64,000 nucleotides of DNA from Paenibacillus durus ATCC 35681. GTDB lineage: Bacteria > Bacillota > Bacilli > Paenibacillales > Paenibacillaceae. Where the stretch lies: the NCBI RefSeq assembly GCF_000993825.1, contig NZ_CP011114.1, positions 1,426,001-1,490,000 on the forward strand, given 5' to 3'. How positions within the stretch are numbered: position 1 is the first letter of the stretch; the number at the start of each line of letters is the position of its first letter. The position numbers were made by a program, and so were the translations under genes. The notes under the pieces are model-generated. The model did no database searches, was not told the DNA's origin, and worked only from the letters and a program-made list of their open reading frames with translations. Shown one piece after another: positions 8,215-16,978 of this stretch.

Positions 8215-10242
8215 ATGAATCAGAAAAAATCCGCTTTGAGCAGAGAAATTATGCAAAATGCGATTAAGGAATCCTTCTTGAAGCTTGATCCGAGAGTCAT
8301 GATCCGCAATCCGATTATGTTCGTGGTTGAAGCGGGTTTTATCATCACCTTGATTTTGATCGTTGTGCCGGGTGCATTTGGAGGGGGTACACCTAGATGG
8401 TTTAATTTGGTGGTATCGGTCATCCTTCTGTTTACTGTGCTTTTTGCGAACTTTGCCGAGGCTCTTGCGGAAGGACGAGGCAAAGCGCAAGCCGATTCCT
8501 TGAAAAGAACGAAAAAAGAGATTACAGCCAATAAAATCACGGGAAATGGAGTCAAGACGGTTTCCTCTACAGATTTGCGCAAAGAGGATGTTGTCCTTGT
8601 TGGGCAAGGAGAAACGATCCCAGGTGACGGCGAAGTGATCGAGGGGCTGGCTTCAGTCGATGAATCCGCCATTACTGGCGAATCCGCGCCGGTTATCAAA
8701 GAAGCGGGCGGCGATTTCAGTTCGGTTACCGGCGGTACCCGTGTCATCAGCGATCAGATCAAGGTGCGTATAACAAGCGATCCCGGTGAATCGTTTCTTG
8801 ACCGGATGATCTCTTTGGTTGAAGGAGCCAAAAGACAAAAGACGCCGAACGAAATCGCCCTAACGACGGTTCTCACCAGTTTGACGCTGATTTTTCTGAT
8901 TGTGGTGGTCACGCTTCCGTTTTTTGGCGCTTATTTGAATATAGAAATCGAGGTTCCTGTACTTGTCGCTTTGCTGGTATGTCTCATTCCGACTACCATC
9001 GGCGGACTGCTGTCGGCGATCGGTATTGCCGGAATGGACCGGGTAACCCAATTTAATGTACTTGCCATGTCCGGTAAAGCTGTGGAAGCGGCGGGAGATA
9101 TCAATACGATCATTTTGGATAAAACAGGCACGATAACGTACGGGAACCGGATGGCCAGCGAATTTCTTCCGGTTGGTACCGAGACTGTGGCTGATGTTGC
9201 GAGGTGGGCCGCTATTAGTTCTGTGAAGGACGAGACACCGGAAGGCCGGTCTGTTCTGGAACTGATTAAGCAGCAGAACCTTTCTTATGATGCGGGGCTT
9301 GCAGATGGAGGCGAGTTTGTGGAATTTAAAGCGGAAACCCGAATGAGCGGGATCGACTTGAAGGATGGCCGCCATGTACGCAAGGGTGCGGTTGATGCCA
9401 TCAAAAAATGGGTAGCCGGGCAAGGGGGAGCCGTTCCGGCAAACCTCGATAAGAATAGTGACAGTGTGGCTTCCGCGGGCGGAACCCCCCTTGCCGTCGC
9501 AGTGGATAACCGCATCTATGGGATTATTTATTTAAAGGATACGGTTAAGCCTGGTATGCGTGAGCGTTTCGAGCAGATGCGTCAAATGGGCATCAAGACG
9601 ATTATGTGTACGGGCGACAACCCGCTGACGGCTGCCACGATTGCGCGGGAAGCGGGTGTGGATGATTTTATCGCGGAAAGCAAACCGGAAGACAAGATCG
9701 CCGTTATCCGCCGGGAGCAGGATGAAGGAAAGCTGGTGGCCATGACCGGAGACGGGACGAACGATGCTCCGGCTCTGGCCCAGGCGGATGTAGGCATTGC
9801 CATGAACAGCGGCACGGTAGCAGCCAAGGAAGCGGCCAACATGGTGGATCTGGATTCCGACCCTTCCAAGATCATTGAAGTTGTGGCGATTGGCAAGCAA
9901 TTGCTGATGACCAGAGGCGCGTTGACCACCTTCAGCATTGCCAACGATATTGCGAAATATTTCGCTATTATTCCCGCCATGTTTATGATAGCCATTCCGG
10001 AGATGGATGTGCTGAATGTCATGAAGCTGGGTTCCCCGATGTCGGCGATAATATCCGCGCTTATTTTTAACGCGATCATTATTCCGCTGCTGATCCCGCT
10101 GTCCATGAAAGGTGTGGCATACAAGCCGGTTAGTTCGGCGCGATTGTTAAGCCGCAATTTGTTTGTGTATGGTTTGGGTGGAGTAATTGTGCCTTTTGCC
10201 GGAATCAAAATCATTGACCTCTTGGTGCATTTGTGGGTATAA
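8215..10242 (+). CDS. kdpB: Potassium-transporting P-type ATPase KdpB
   Basis: This 675-residue P-type ATPase energises K+ uptake. The phosphorylation site is Asp302 in [12 protein letters not shown]. The actuator loop [10 protein letters not shown], the hinge [21 protein letters not shown] and the nucleotide-domain motif GRSVLELI are present. Family length and order of domains are normal. The ribosome site GGAAGGGAGGAAG lies just before the ATG. It lies 27 bases after kdpA. Confidence 0.97.
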   Translation: MNQKKSALSREIMQNAIKESFLKLDPRVMIRNPIMFVVEAGFIITLILIVVPGAFGGGTPRWFNLVVSVILLFTVLFANFAEALAEGRGKAQADSLKRTKKEITANKITGNGVKTVSSTDLRKEDVVLVGQGETIPGDGEVIEGLASVDESAITGESAPVIKEAGGDFSSVTGGTRVISDQIKVRITSDPGESFLDRMISLVEGAKRQKTPNEIALTTVLTSLTLIFLIVVVTLPFFGAYLNIEIEVPVLVALLVCLIPTTIGGLLSAIGIAGMDRVTQFNVLAMSGKAVEAAGDINTIILDKTGTITYGNRMASEFLPVGTETVADVARWAAISSVKDETPEGRSVLELIKQQNLSYDAGLADGGEFVEFKAETRMSGIDLKDGRHVRKGAVDAIKKWVAGQGGAVPANLDKNSDSVASAGGTPLAVAVDNRIYGIIYLKDTVKPGMRERFEQMRQMGIKTIMCTGDNPLTAATIAREAGVDDFIAESKPEDKIAVIRREQDEGKLVAMTGDGTNDAPALAQADVGIAMNSGTVAAKEAANMVDLDSDPSKIIEVVAIGKQLLMTRGALTTFSIANDIAKYFAIIPAMFMIAIPEMDVLNVMKLGSPMSAIISALIFNAIIIPLLIPLSMKGVAYKPVSSARLLSRNLFVYGLGGVIVPFAGIKIIDLLVHLWV

Positions 10243-10264
10243 ATTAGGAAAGGAATGAACTTGG

Positions 10265-10837
10265 ATGAGGTTAATAGCTGCAAGTCTTCGTACAAGTTTA
10301 ATGCTCATGGTATTATGCGGGCTTCTCTATAATTGGAGTGTGACCGGGATTGCGCAGCTTGTGTGGCCGAAGCAAGCCGGCGGCAGTCTGGTCTTTAATG
10401 ACAATGGAGATGTGATTGGTTCAGAGTTGATCGGTCAATCTTTTACGGATTTAAAGTTTTTTCAGGGGCGTGTATCAAGCATTGATTATCATGCGGAAAG
10501 TTCAGGATCTCCCAATTATGCGCCTTCGAACCCCGATTTGTTGAATCGTGTAATGCTTTCGGTGGAGGATTGGCGGAAAAATAATCCAGATGTTCCTGTC
10601 AGTCAGCTTCCTGTTGACCTGATTACGAATTCGGGTTCCGGATTAGACCCTGATATCAGTCCTAAAGCGGCTAAAGTTCAAATTCCGCGAATCAGCAAGC
10701 TGACCGGGATTACTCCCCAAGCGCTGGAATCGCTTGTAAATGAATACTCCGAGGGAAGGAAGCTGAGTTTTCTGGGCGAACCGGTTGTGAACGTATTGAA
10801 GCTGAATATCGCTTTGGAAAAATTGATTGCCCATTAA
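10265..10837 (+). CDS. kdpC: Potassium-transporting ATPase subunit KdpC
   Basis: A 190-residue subunit with one N-terminal membrane helix and an extracellular domain. The KdpC signatures GSxLIGQSF ([18 protein letters not shown]), [16 protein letters not shown] [29 protein letters not shown] [18 protein letters not shown] and the C-terminal [10 protein letters not shown] are all present. It closes the structural part of the operon. The 110 bases before the next gene contain a CCCTG/CAGGG pair that might form a weak attenuating hairpin. Confidence 0.96.
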   Translation: MRLIAASLRTSLMLMVLCGLLYNWSVTGIAQLVWPKQAGGSLVFNDNGDVIGSELIGQSFTDLKFFQGRVSSIDYHAESSGSPNYAPSNPDLLNRVMLSVEDWRKNNPDVPVSQLPVDLITNSGSGLDPDISPKAAKVQIPRISKLTGITPQALESLVNEYSEGRKLSFLGEPVVNVLKLNIALEKLIAH

Positions 10838-10947
10838 GCAAACTTGAAACGAATCCCTGTTCAAATTAATTGGGCAGGGTGCTTCCATTTTCAACGATAG
10901 AAATGATTTCACATGAGAAGGGCAGGTACAGCCGGGGGAGGATTTCT

Positions 10948-13278
10948 TTGGAAAATTTTAAACGAAAATCGCCGGAAGAAATTTTATATTCGATTAATCA
11001 GATTCACCGCGGCAGGCTGAAGGTTTACATTGGACCGGTTAGCGGTTCGGGGAAAACGTACCACATGCTGCGGGAAGGGCAATCGCTAAAGCAGCAGGGA
11101 ATAGATGTTGTCATTTGCGCGGTTTCGACGATGCAGCGGCCAGAGACCATTGAACAAGTCGGAGATTTGGAAAGAATACCAAGCATTCATTGGATGAAAG
11201 ATGGCGTTGAACAGAAAGATTTGAATATGGATGCGTTATTGAAGCGCAACCCGGAGGTTGTTTTGGTCGATGAGCTGGCGCACCGGAACCGGAAGGAAGC
11301 GGAGTACCCGACAAGGCTTGAAGATATAAAAATTTTGCTCGATCAAGGCATCAGTGTCATCACGACCATTAATGTCTACGAACTGGAAGGGGTGACGGAG
11401 CTTGCCCGGAAACTGACCGGCATTAAAGTGACAGAGACGGTCCCCGCCGATACATTGGAGCTTGCTGATGAAGTGCGGCTGATCGATGTAACGCCTGAAA
11501 CCCTTCTGGAGCGCTTGTCGGCTGGACATATGGGGAATCAGCATCCCGGGTTATTCAAGCGGGGGAATTTAGGTATCCTTCGTGAATTGGCGCTGCGCCA
11601 GATGGCCGGAGATGTGAATGATTCACTGGAAAAGTACCGGGAAGAAGAGGGCTTGCTTGGACCATCGGGAGCGACAGAACGGATTCTGGTGTCTGTGCAA
11701 TACCATTGGAATGGTTCTATTTATGTGCGCAGAGGTCAGCAGATTGCCAAACGGCTAAACGGGGATTTGATGATTGTCTCGTTCGTCAACCCGAACAAGC
11801 CCTTATCCAAAGAAGCGGCAGCGTTTAAGCACTCCATCATCCAACTGGTTAAAAAAGTGGAAGGCGTGTTCGAAGAAATTCCTCTCGTTTCCCGCAGGGC
11901 CTTGCCTCGGAAATTGGTGAATTATGCCGTAGAGCATAATGTGACGAGAATCGTGATGGGGCATTCCAAACAAAGTGTCTGGCAGGAAATTTGGAAGGGC
12001 TCTGTTGTGAACGGGCTGCTCAAAAGAATCCGAAATGTGGATCTTTTTTTCGTTGCCGACCGGGCGGAACAAGATGGAGAACGAATTCTTCCAACAAGGA
12101 GCAACAAGCAAAAAGACTATGGTCCTTATCACAGACTAACCAGTCAAGAAGTACAAAAACAGATTCAGAAGATCAAAAGAGGCAAATTTAAAGTTTACAT
12201 CGGCGCCGCGCCGGGAGTAGGCAAAACGTATACGATGCTGCGGGAAGGAAATGATTTGCTTAAAAAAGGAATTGATGTGGTCCTTGGTCTTCTGGAAACT
12301 CACGGCCGCGAAGAAACGAAGGCACAGATCGGGTCTTTATCTATAATCCCGCGCTCGCAAATAGCGTATCGTGGAGCTTCATTGGAAGAAATGGATCTTG
12401 AAGCCATCTTGCAGCGCAACCCGGAAGTCGTATTGATTGATGAGCTGGCTCATACCAATGTACCAGGCAGCAAAAATAAAAAGAGGTATGAGGATGTTAT
12501 AGAAGTTCTGAACGCTGGCATCTCCGTCATTTCCACCATGAACGTCCAGCATTTGGAGAGCTTGAACGATGCAGTGGAGCAAATTACCGGAATCCGTGTC
12601 AGGGAAACGGTTCCTGACCACATGCTGCGGCTTGCGGATGAAGTGCAATTGATTGATGTTGCGCCAAAGTCGTTGCAGCAGCGCATGAAAGAAGGAAAAA
12701 TATATGCAATGGACAAGGTCGATCAAGCGCTCAATTCTTTTTTTAAGACTGGCAATCTGATCGCCCTTCGGGAACTGGCGTTAAGAGAACTTGCGGATGA
12801 TGTAGATGAACGGCTGGAGTCCCTGGACAGAAAGGATTCATTTAGGGGACCCTGGCGCAGGAAGGAAACGATATTTGTCGGTGTAACCACAAGCTGCAAT
12901 GCGGAAAGGCTGATCCGCAGAGGGTTTCGCATCGCCTATCGGCTAAAGGCCGCCTGGTATGTGATGTATGTCCAGAAAGGGACGGATGTGCCGGAAAATG
13001 TGAGCAAAAGAATCGAAACGCTGAAGGAACTGACAACCCGTTTGGGAGGAACGTTTGAGCTGCAATATACAGAACACGACAAGCAGGCAGCTTCTATTTT
13101 ACTGGATAAAGCCAATGAATATGCCAGCACTCAAATGATTGTCGGACACTCCCAAAAGAGCTTTTGGGATAAATTGCGGAAAGGTTCCATTGTGAAAATG
13201 ATCCTTCGCCATGCGAGACACATGGATGTATTGATTGTTGCTGATTTTGATCCGAATGTTCGAATGATAAAAAGTTGA
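10948..13278 (+). CDS. Double KdpD-sensor/USP protein without histidine kinase
   Basis: This 776-residue protein is two copies of the KdpD N-terminal unit in tandem: KdpD1 (about 12-225), USP1 (244-370), KdpD2 (402-620) and USP2 (638-766). Neither the DUF4118 membrane part nor the HisKA/HATPase kinase of full KdpD is present. Copy 2 is canonical: Walker A GAAPGVGKT (419-427), ETHGREE (450-456), Walker B VVLIDELAHTN. Copy 1 has diverged: GPVSGSGKT (29-37), VSTMQRPE in place of ETHGREE, and VVLVDELAHRN. In USP2 Thr647, Ser649, Trp670 and Tyr674 fall at the spacing of the S. aureus c-di-AMP motif; USP1 has lost these positions. The start is TTG at 10948 behind GGGGGAGG; the frame upstream lacks a site. 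No kdpE follows. A role in sensing potassium or c-di-AMP and acting on the pump or a distant partner is inference. Confidence 0.9.
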   Translation: MENFKRKSPEEILYSINQIHRGRLKVYIGPVSGSGKTYHMLREGQSLKQQGIDVVICAVSTMQRPETIEQVGDLERIPSIHWMKDGVEQKDLNMDALLKRNPEVVLVDELAHRNRKEAEYPTRLEDIKILLDQGISVITTINVYELEGVTELARKLTGIKVTETVPADTLELADEVRLIDVTPETLLERLSAGHMGNQHPGLFKRGNLGILRELALRQMAGDVNDSLEKYREEEGLLGPSGATERILVSVQYHWNGSIYVRRGQQIAKRLNGDLMIVSFVNPNKPLSKEAAAFKHSIIQLVKKVEGVFEEIPLVSRRALPRKLVNYAVEHNVTRIVMGHSKQSVWQEIWKGSVVNGLLKRIRNVDLFFVADRAEQDGERILPTRSNKQKDYGPYHRLTSQEVQKQIQKIKRGKFKVYIGAAPGVGKTYTMLREGNDLLKKGIDVVLGLLETHGREETKAQIGSLSIIPRSQIAYRGASLEEMDLEAILQRNPEVVLIDELAHTNVPGSKNKKRYEDVIEVLNAGISVISTMNVQHLESLNDAVEQITGIRVRETVPDHMLRLADEVQLIDVAPKSLQQRMKEGKIYAMDKVDQALNSFFKTGNLIALRELALRELADDVDERLESLDRKDSFRGPWRRKETIFVGVTTSCNAERLIRRGFRIAYRLKAAWYVMYVQKGTDVPENVSKRIETLKELTTRLGGTFELQYTEHDKQAASILLDKANEYASTQMIVGHSQKSFWDKLRKGSIVKMILRHARHMDVLIVADFDPNVRMIKS

Positions 13279-13298
13279 TTAGGATGGAGTGAACAGGC

Positions 13299-13880
13299 TT
13301 GCATGTTGGAACTCAAATCATTGAAACCGCCAGGCTTACGTTAAGGCCGTTTGTTTTGCAGGATGCCGGGAGCATGCATAAGAACTGGATTAGCGATCGG
13401 GAAGTTCAGTGGAACTACGGCGAACCTGCTTATGAAGATCTTGGCTCGGTTATAGAATTGCTGGAGAAATGGATTGCATCTTACGTTCGAAGCGAATTTT
13501 ACAGGTGGGCGATTATCCTTATAGACAATGAGGAGTGCATTGGACAAATTGCCTTTTGCAGCGTTGATGAACAGCATCATTTTGCGGATATTGAGTATTG
13601 CATCGGGAGGTCATACCAGAACCAAGGATACGCCAGTGAGGCGTTGGCAGCGGTAATCCGATTTACATTTAAGCAAACCGGGTTAAACCGGCTTCAAGCT
13701 TTTCATCGCGGCAGAAATATGCCTTCGGCAAAGGTTTTGCAAAAAGCCCAAATGAGGTATGAAGGAACTTTAAGGCAGAGCTACTACTATAGCGATACGG
13801 ATGAATACGATGACCGAGTGTATTATGGTATTACAAAAAAATCTGGTTATATAAGCCGACCCCCTTTTCTGTCAGATTAA
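13299..13880 (+). CDS. GNAT acetyltransferase, RimJ/RimL type
   Basis: A 193-residue acetyl-CoA-dependent N-acetyltransferase. The N-terminal ETARLTLRPFVLQDA is the typical opening of the RimJ/RimL branch; IEYCIGRSYQNQGYASEAL is the acetyl-CoA-binding motif A, and the NMPSAKVLQKAQMRYEGTLR end matches the family's N-x-x-S-x-x-V-L-x-K-x-x-M/F pattern. The start is TTG at 13299 after AGGATGGAG. Its last 50 bases overlap the convergent TetR gene. The substrate (ribosomal protein, antibiotic or metabolite) cannot be told. Confidence 0.82.
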   Translation: MHVGTQIIETARLTLRPFVLQDAGSMHKNWISDREVQWNYGEPAYEDLGSVIELLEKWIASYVRSEFYRWAIILIDNEECIGQIAFCSVDEQHHFADIEYCIGRSYQNQGYASEALAAVIRFTFKQTGLNRLQAFHRGRNMPSAKVLQKAQMRYEGTLRQSYYYSDTDEYDDRVYYGITKKSGYISRPPFLSD

Positions 13881-14424
13881 AATACAGGATGCTCCAGATA
13901 ATATTTAAAAGCCCCTCATGTTGTTCTGTTTCCCCCAGTGAAGTTTGTTGTACCCACGACATCATCAATAATACAATTCCTTTTGCCAAACACGCCTGAA
14001 GCTCTTTATTTGGGGATGCCCTGAATATTTCTTTTTTTTCAAAATTCTCAATAATTCTGAGGAAATGCAGTGTAAGCTCTTCTCTTACTTTTAATTGGAA
14101 TTCCAATATTTCATGATAGGTTTTGCGCAATTCAATCATATTGCTAAAGTAGAAATAGTATTTCTTTTGAAAGTCCAGCATCATTTTCAACTGCTCATTT
14201 AAACCTTCTATGTCAACGTCCGTTTTCAAATCCAAGGATTGTAAATCTTCATACTGGAGCTCAACGATAGCAAAGATTAAATCGGATTTTTTTTTGTAAT
14301 GGTAGGTTATGTTCCCCACACTCTTATTGGTTGCATCGGCAATATCACGCATCGAGACGGTGGCATATCCATTTTTATTAAATAACTCTATGGCCTTATC
14401 CAAAATCACTTTTTTGGTAGTCAT
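13831..14424 (-). CDS. TetR family regulator of the divergent hydrolase genes
   Basis: A 197-residue TetR protein whose HTH is SMRDIADATNKSVGNITYHY. The start ATG at 14424 follows GGAGGGG. The longer frame to 14460 has no ribosome site. The C-terminal half is helical and rich in aromatic residues, and I cannot assign its ligand. It is divergent from two alpha/beta hydrolases, and two palindromes between them fit its operator. Its 3' end overlaps the GNAT gene by 50 bases on the opposite strand. Confidence 0.82.
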   Translation of the reverse strand: MTTKKVILDKAIELFNKNGYATVSMRDIADATNKSVGNITYHYKKKSDLIFAIVELQYEDLQSLDLKTDVDIEGLNEQLKMMLDFQKKYYFYFSNMIELRKTYHEILEFQLKVREELTLHFLRIIENFEKKEIFRASPNKELQACLAKGIVLLMMSWVQQTSLGETEQHEGLLNIIWSILYFNLTEKGVGLYNQIFL

Positions 14425-14467
14425 GAGACCCCTCCGAAAATAAAATTTCCATAGCAGCATACCATAC

Positions 14468-14525
14468 TTGACGGATTAGTACAATCGTGCTAATATCAAA
14501 ATGCAATTTAGTACAAACGTACTAA
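14468..14525 (+). promoter_or_regulatory. Hydrolase promoter with two TetR operators
   Basis: TTGACG (14468-14473) and TAATAT (14491-14496) are 17 bases apart and face the hydrolase genes. Two near-identical palindromes, TTAGTACAATCGTGCTAA (14476-14493) and TTAGTACAAACGTACTAA (14508-14525), fill the spacer and the start-point region. They are 32 bases apart centre to centre (three helical turns). This is a strong sign of repression by the divergent TetR protein. Confidence 0.8.
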
Positions 14526-14546
14526 CATTGATGTGGGGAGGTCAAA

Positions 14547-15617
14547 ATGATGAACCCGGATAAACAGGAAATGAATGCAATCGTTCGGACTGTACCTATT
14601 GACAGAGCCATTCCTAATGGTCTTGACGTAAATGATTTCGTTGTACTCATGCGGGAATATGAAAAGGGAGGCGACTATGCCGATATTTGTGACAGTTTGG
14701 GTGACCGTTCTAGGGCATCAGCCGATCATGCAATGCGGCAGGGCCACCTAATGACTGCAACAACTTTTTATCTCAATGCTGTTGCTGCTTACAGAGTTGG
14801 ACAATACACAATTATCCCGGATACGGACAAAAAGCTGGGTATGTACCGAAAGCTGATAGATTGCTATAGTGAAGCTGCAAAACTGTATACTCCGGAAATT
14901 GAAAGGATCGAAGTACCATACAAAAACAGCAAAATGGCCGGATGGTTAAGAATGCCTCAGAATACGGCGGGAAAAGTTCCAGTCGTTATTTCTATCGGAG
15001 GAGCTGACGGCTGGCGCGAAGAACATCATAATTACAGCAGCTATTATGCAGAGAGAGGTCTCGCGTATCTGATGATAGACGGACCGGGGCAGGGTGAAAC
15101 AAGGCTGTTTAACAAGATGTACATGGAACTGAATAACGAAGAAGCCTTAAATGAAATTGTTGAATATGTATCAATAGATAATAGATTTGGCAAAATAGGC
15201 ATGGTAGGCTACAGTTTTGGCGGATATTTGGTTGCAAGGACTGCAGGAATCAGTAAGAAGCTGGATGCTTGTGTCATCAATGGGGGCTCCTATTTTCCAA
15301 AAGAGATCATCAAATTTATTCCTCATTTCAGCAAAGTATTTTCAGCGCTGTCAAACAAGAAGGGCACCGAGTTGGAGAAGTTCATTGACAATATGACGAT
15401 GGAAGGGCATGCCTCCAATATTACCTGTTCACTTTTAGTAAACCATGGGATACCTGATCCCCTGTTCAGCGCTGAAGGGGTTGAAAAAATATACAATGAA
15501 GCCCGATCGACGGATAAAACATTAAAGCTCTGGAAAGACGGCAATCATTGTGTCACAAATCATGCATCTGAAACGATAACCATGTTTGCAGATTTCTTCA
15601 TGGACAGACTGAAATAG
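14547..15617 (+). CDS. FrsA-like alpha/beta hydrolase (first of a pair)
   Basis: A 356-residue serine hydrolase. Residues 1-115 form a helical cap typical of the FrsA/2,6-dihydroxypseudooxynicotine-hydrolase group, and 120-350 the alpha/beta core. The nucleophile is Ser223 (GYSFGGY), the oxyanion region is IGGADGW, DGPGQGET is the family strand-4 motif, the acid is the Asp of HGIPDP and the base the His of GNHCVTNH. It is the first gene after the TetR-controlled promoter and is followed 33 bases later by a related hydrolase. The substrate is not known; the group includes C-C bond hydrolases and esterases. Confidence 0.82.
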   Translation: MMNPDKQEMNAIVRTVPIDRAIPNGLDVNDFVVLMREYEKGGDYADICDSLGDRSRASADHAMRQGHLMTATTFYLNAVAAYRVGQYTIIPDTDKKLGMYRKLIDCYSEAAKLYTPEIERIEVPYKNSKMAGWLRMPQNTAGKVPVVISIGGADGWREEHHNYSSYYAERGLAYLMIDGPGQGETRLFNKMYMELNNEEALNEIVEYVSIDNRFGKIGMVGYSFGGYLVARTAGISKKLDACVINGGSYFPKEIIKFIPHFSKVFSALSNKKGTELEKFIDNMTMEGHASNITCSLLVNHGIPDPLFSAEGVEKIYNEARSTDKTLKLWKDGNHCVTNHASETITMFADFFMDRLK

Positions 15618-15650
15618 ATTGTCTATATCTGGCCTGCGGGAGGGAGAGCA

Positions 15651-16778
15651 ATGGTTCATTTAACTTTAAAGGAAAAATTTGCATTTAAGTTTATTTTTAG
15701 TGAGGGCAGGGTTTATCACCGGTGGTATGGAAGATTTTTATCCTTCGGATTAGATTATGGGAGATTGAGAAGAGTAGTGGCAAGGGTGCCCAACTGGCTG
15801 AATTGGTGCGAGCAATGGAATATAGAAGGCGATGCGCTTGTTAAAATGGCTGAGGAAGCATTAGATAAAGGAAACAGGGTAAAGGCACGGGCATTGTTCC
15901 ATGAAGCCGTCGGCTGCTATCATGCCGGTCAGCATGTGTTTTTTATTGACAGCAATCAAAAAGAAAGAACACAAGAAAAAGCCAGAAAAAGCTATCAAAG
16001 AGCAATAAGCCTATACGATGAAAAGGAAAGGCCCATACGCATTGATGTGCCCTTTAACGGTGTGAAAATCCCGGGATATTTGAGGCTTTCGACAGTGCCT
16101 GACAGCCCGCTTATCATATTTGTAAACGGGATGGATAACATCAAAGAGGCTGAGGGCAACTCACATGGAAATTTATTTAGACAGAATGGGTTTAACTATT
16201 TTACATTCGACGGGCCGGGTCAAGGCGAACTGTGGAAAGATATGAAATTCGATGTAAAAGAATATCATAAAGCAGTAACGGCGATCATCGACTGGTTCGA
16301 ACAGCATCAGATCTATGGAATGGACATGGGAAGAGTCGGCCTTATAGGATTCAGCTTGGGTGGATATCTGGCGCCGATGTGTGCGGCATATGATAAGCGG
16401 GTAAAATGTGTGGTTGGGAATAGCGGACTTGTATTTACCGGCGGATTAGAAGGGCTGAAGAAGCTTAATCCATTATGGCAGCGGGGCGTCACATATATGA
16501 CCGGATGTGAGACGCTTGAACAGGCGACAACTCAATTTGACTGGGATATTGAGCGTGATCCCGGCTTAAATGTACCTTTGCTGTTCTATCATGCAGGGAA
16601 GGATGAGGTTATGCCTTCACCCAAGCTCCACGCGGATAAGATGATGAGATGGGCGAGGGGAGAAAAGACGCTGCAATACTATGAAAAGGCTGAACACTGT
16701 ACAATGGACTACCTGGATGAGGTTTTTCCGGAAATTATAGATTGGTTTAAGAAAAAACTTAAAGAGAGACAGGGATGA
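15651..16778 (+). CDS. FrsA-like alpha/beta hydrolase (second of a pair)
   Basis: A 375-residue relative of the preceding enzyme with the same helical cap (about 1-128) and core. The nucleophile is Ser235 (GFSLGGY), DGPGQGEL is conserved, the acid is the Asp of HAGKDEV and the base the His of AEHCTMD. The glycine-rich IGGADG of the neighbour is replaced by VNGMDN, so the oxyanion loop differs. The same promoter probably serves both genes, and a strong terminator follows. The pair may be paralogues with different substrates. Confidence 0.8.
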   Translation: MVHLTLKEKFAFKFIFSEGRVYHRWYGRFLSFGLDYGRLRRVVARVPNWLNWCEQWNIEGDALVKMAEEALDKGNRVKARALFHEAVGCYHAGQHVFFIDSNQKERTQEKARKSYQRAISLYDEKERPIRIDVPFNGVKIPGYLRLSTVPDSPLIIFVNGMDNIKEAEGNSHGNLFRQNGFNYFTFDGPGQGELWKDMKFDVKEYHKAVTAIIDWFEQHQIYGMDMGRVGLIGFSLGGYLAPMCAAYDKRVKCVVGNSGLVFTGGLEGLKKLNPLWQRGVTYMTGCETLEQATTQFDWDIERDPGLNVPLLFYHAGKDEVMPSPKLHADKMMRWARGEKTLQYYEKAEHCTMDYLDEVFPEIIDWFKKKLKERQG

Positions 16779-16783
16779 GACCG

Positions 16784-16826
16784 GGCCTCATTTCCACGAA
16801 AAATGTGGAGTGAGGCCTTTGTTCTT
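16784..16826 (+). terminator. Terminator of the hydrolase operon
   Basis: GGCCTCA...TTCCAC pairs with GTGGAG...TGAGGCC (16784-16817), followed by TTTGTTCTTT. Confidence 0.85.
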
Positions 16827-16978
16827 TAAAATATGGGTGAACGTAAATCATAGCCTGTGACCTGGGAGAGTCATGAATATTTTGCGGCATGCGCTTAGAT
16901 TATTTTGTCGGAACCCGCTATACTTAAACATATAGTGTTCTAATAAATTGTCACATGCTTGCTGAGGAGGGCTCCCTT

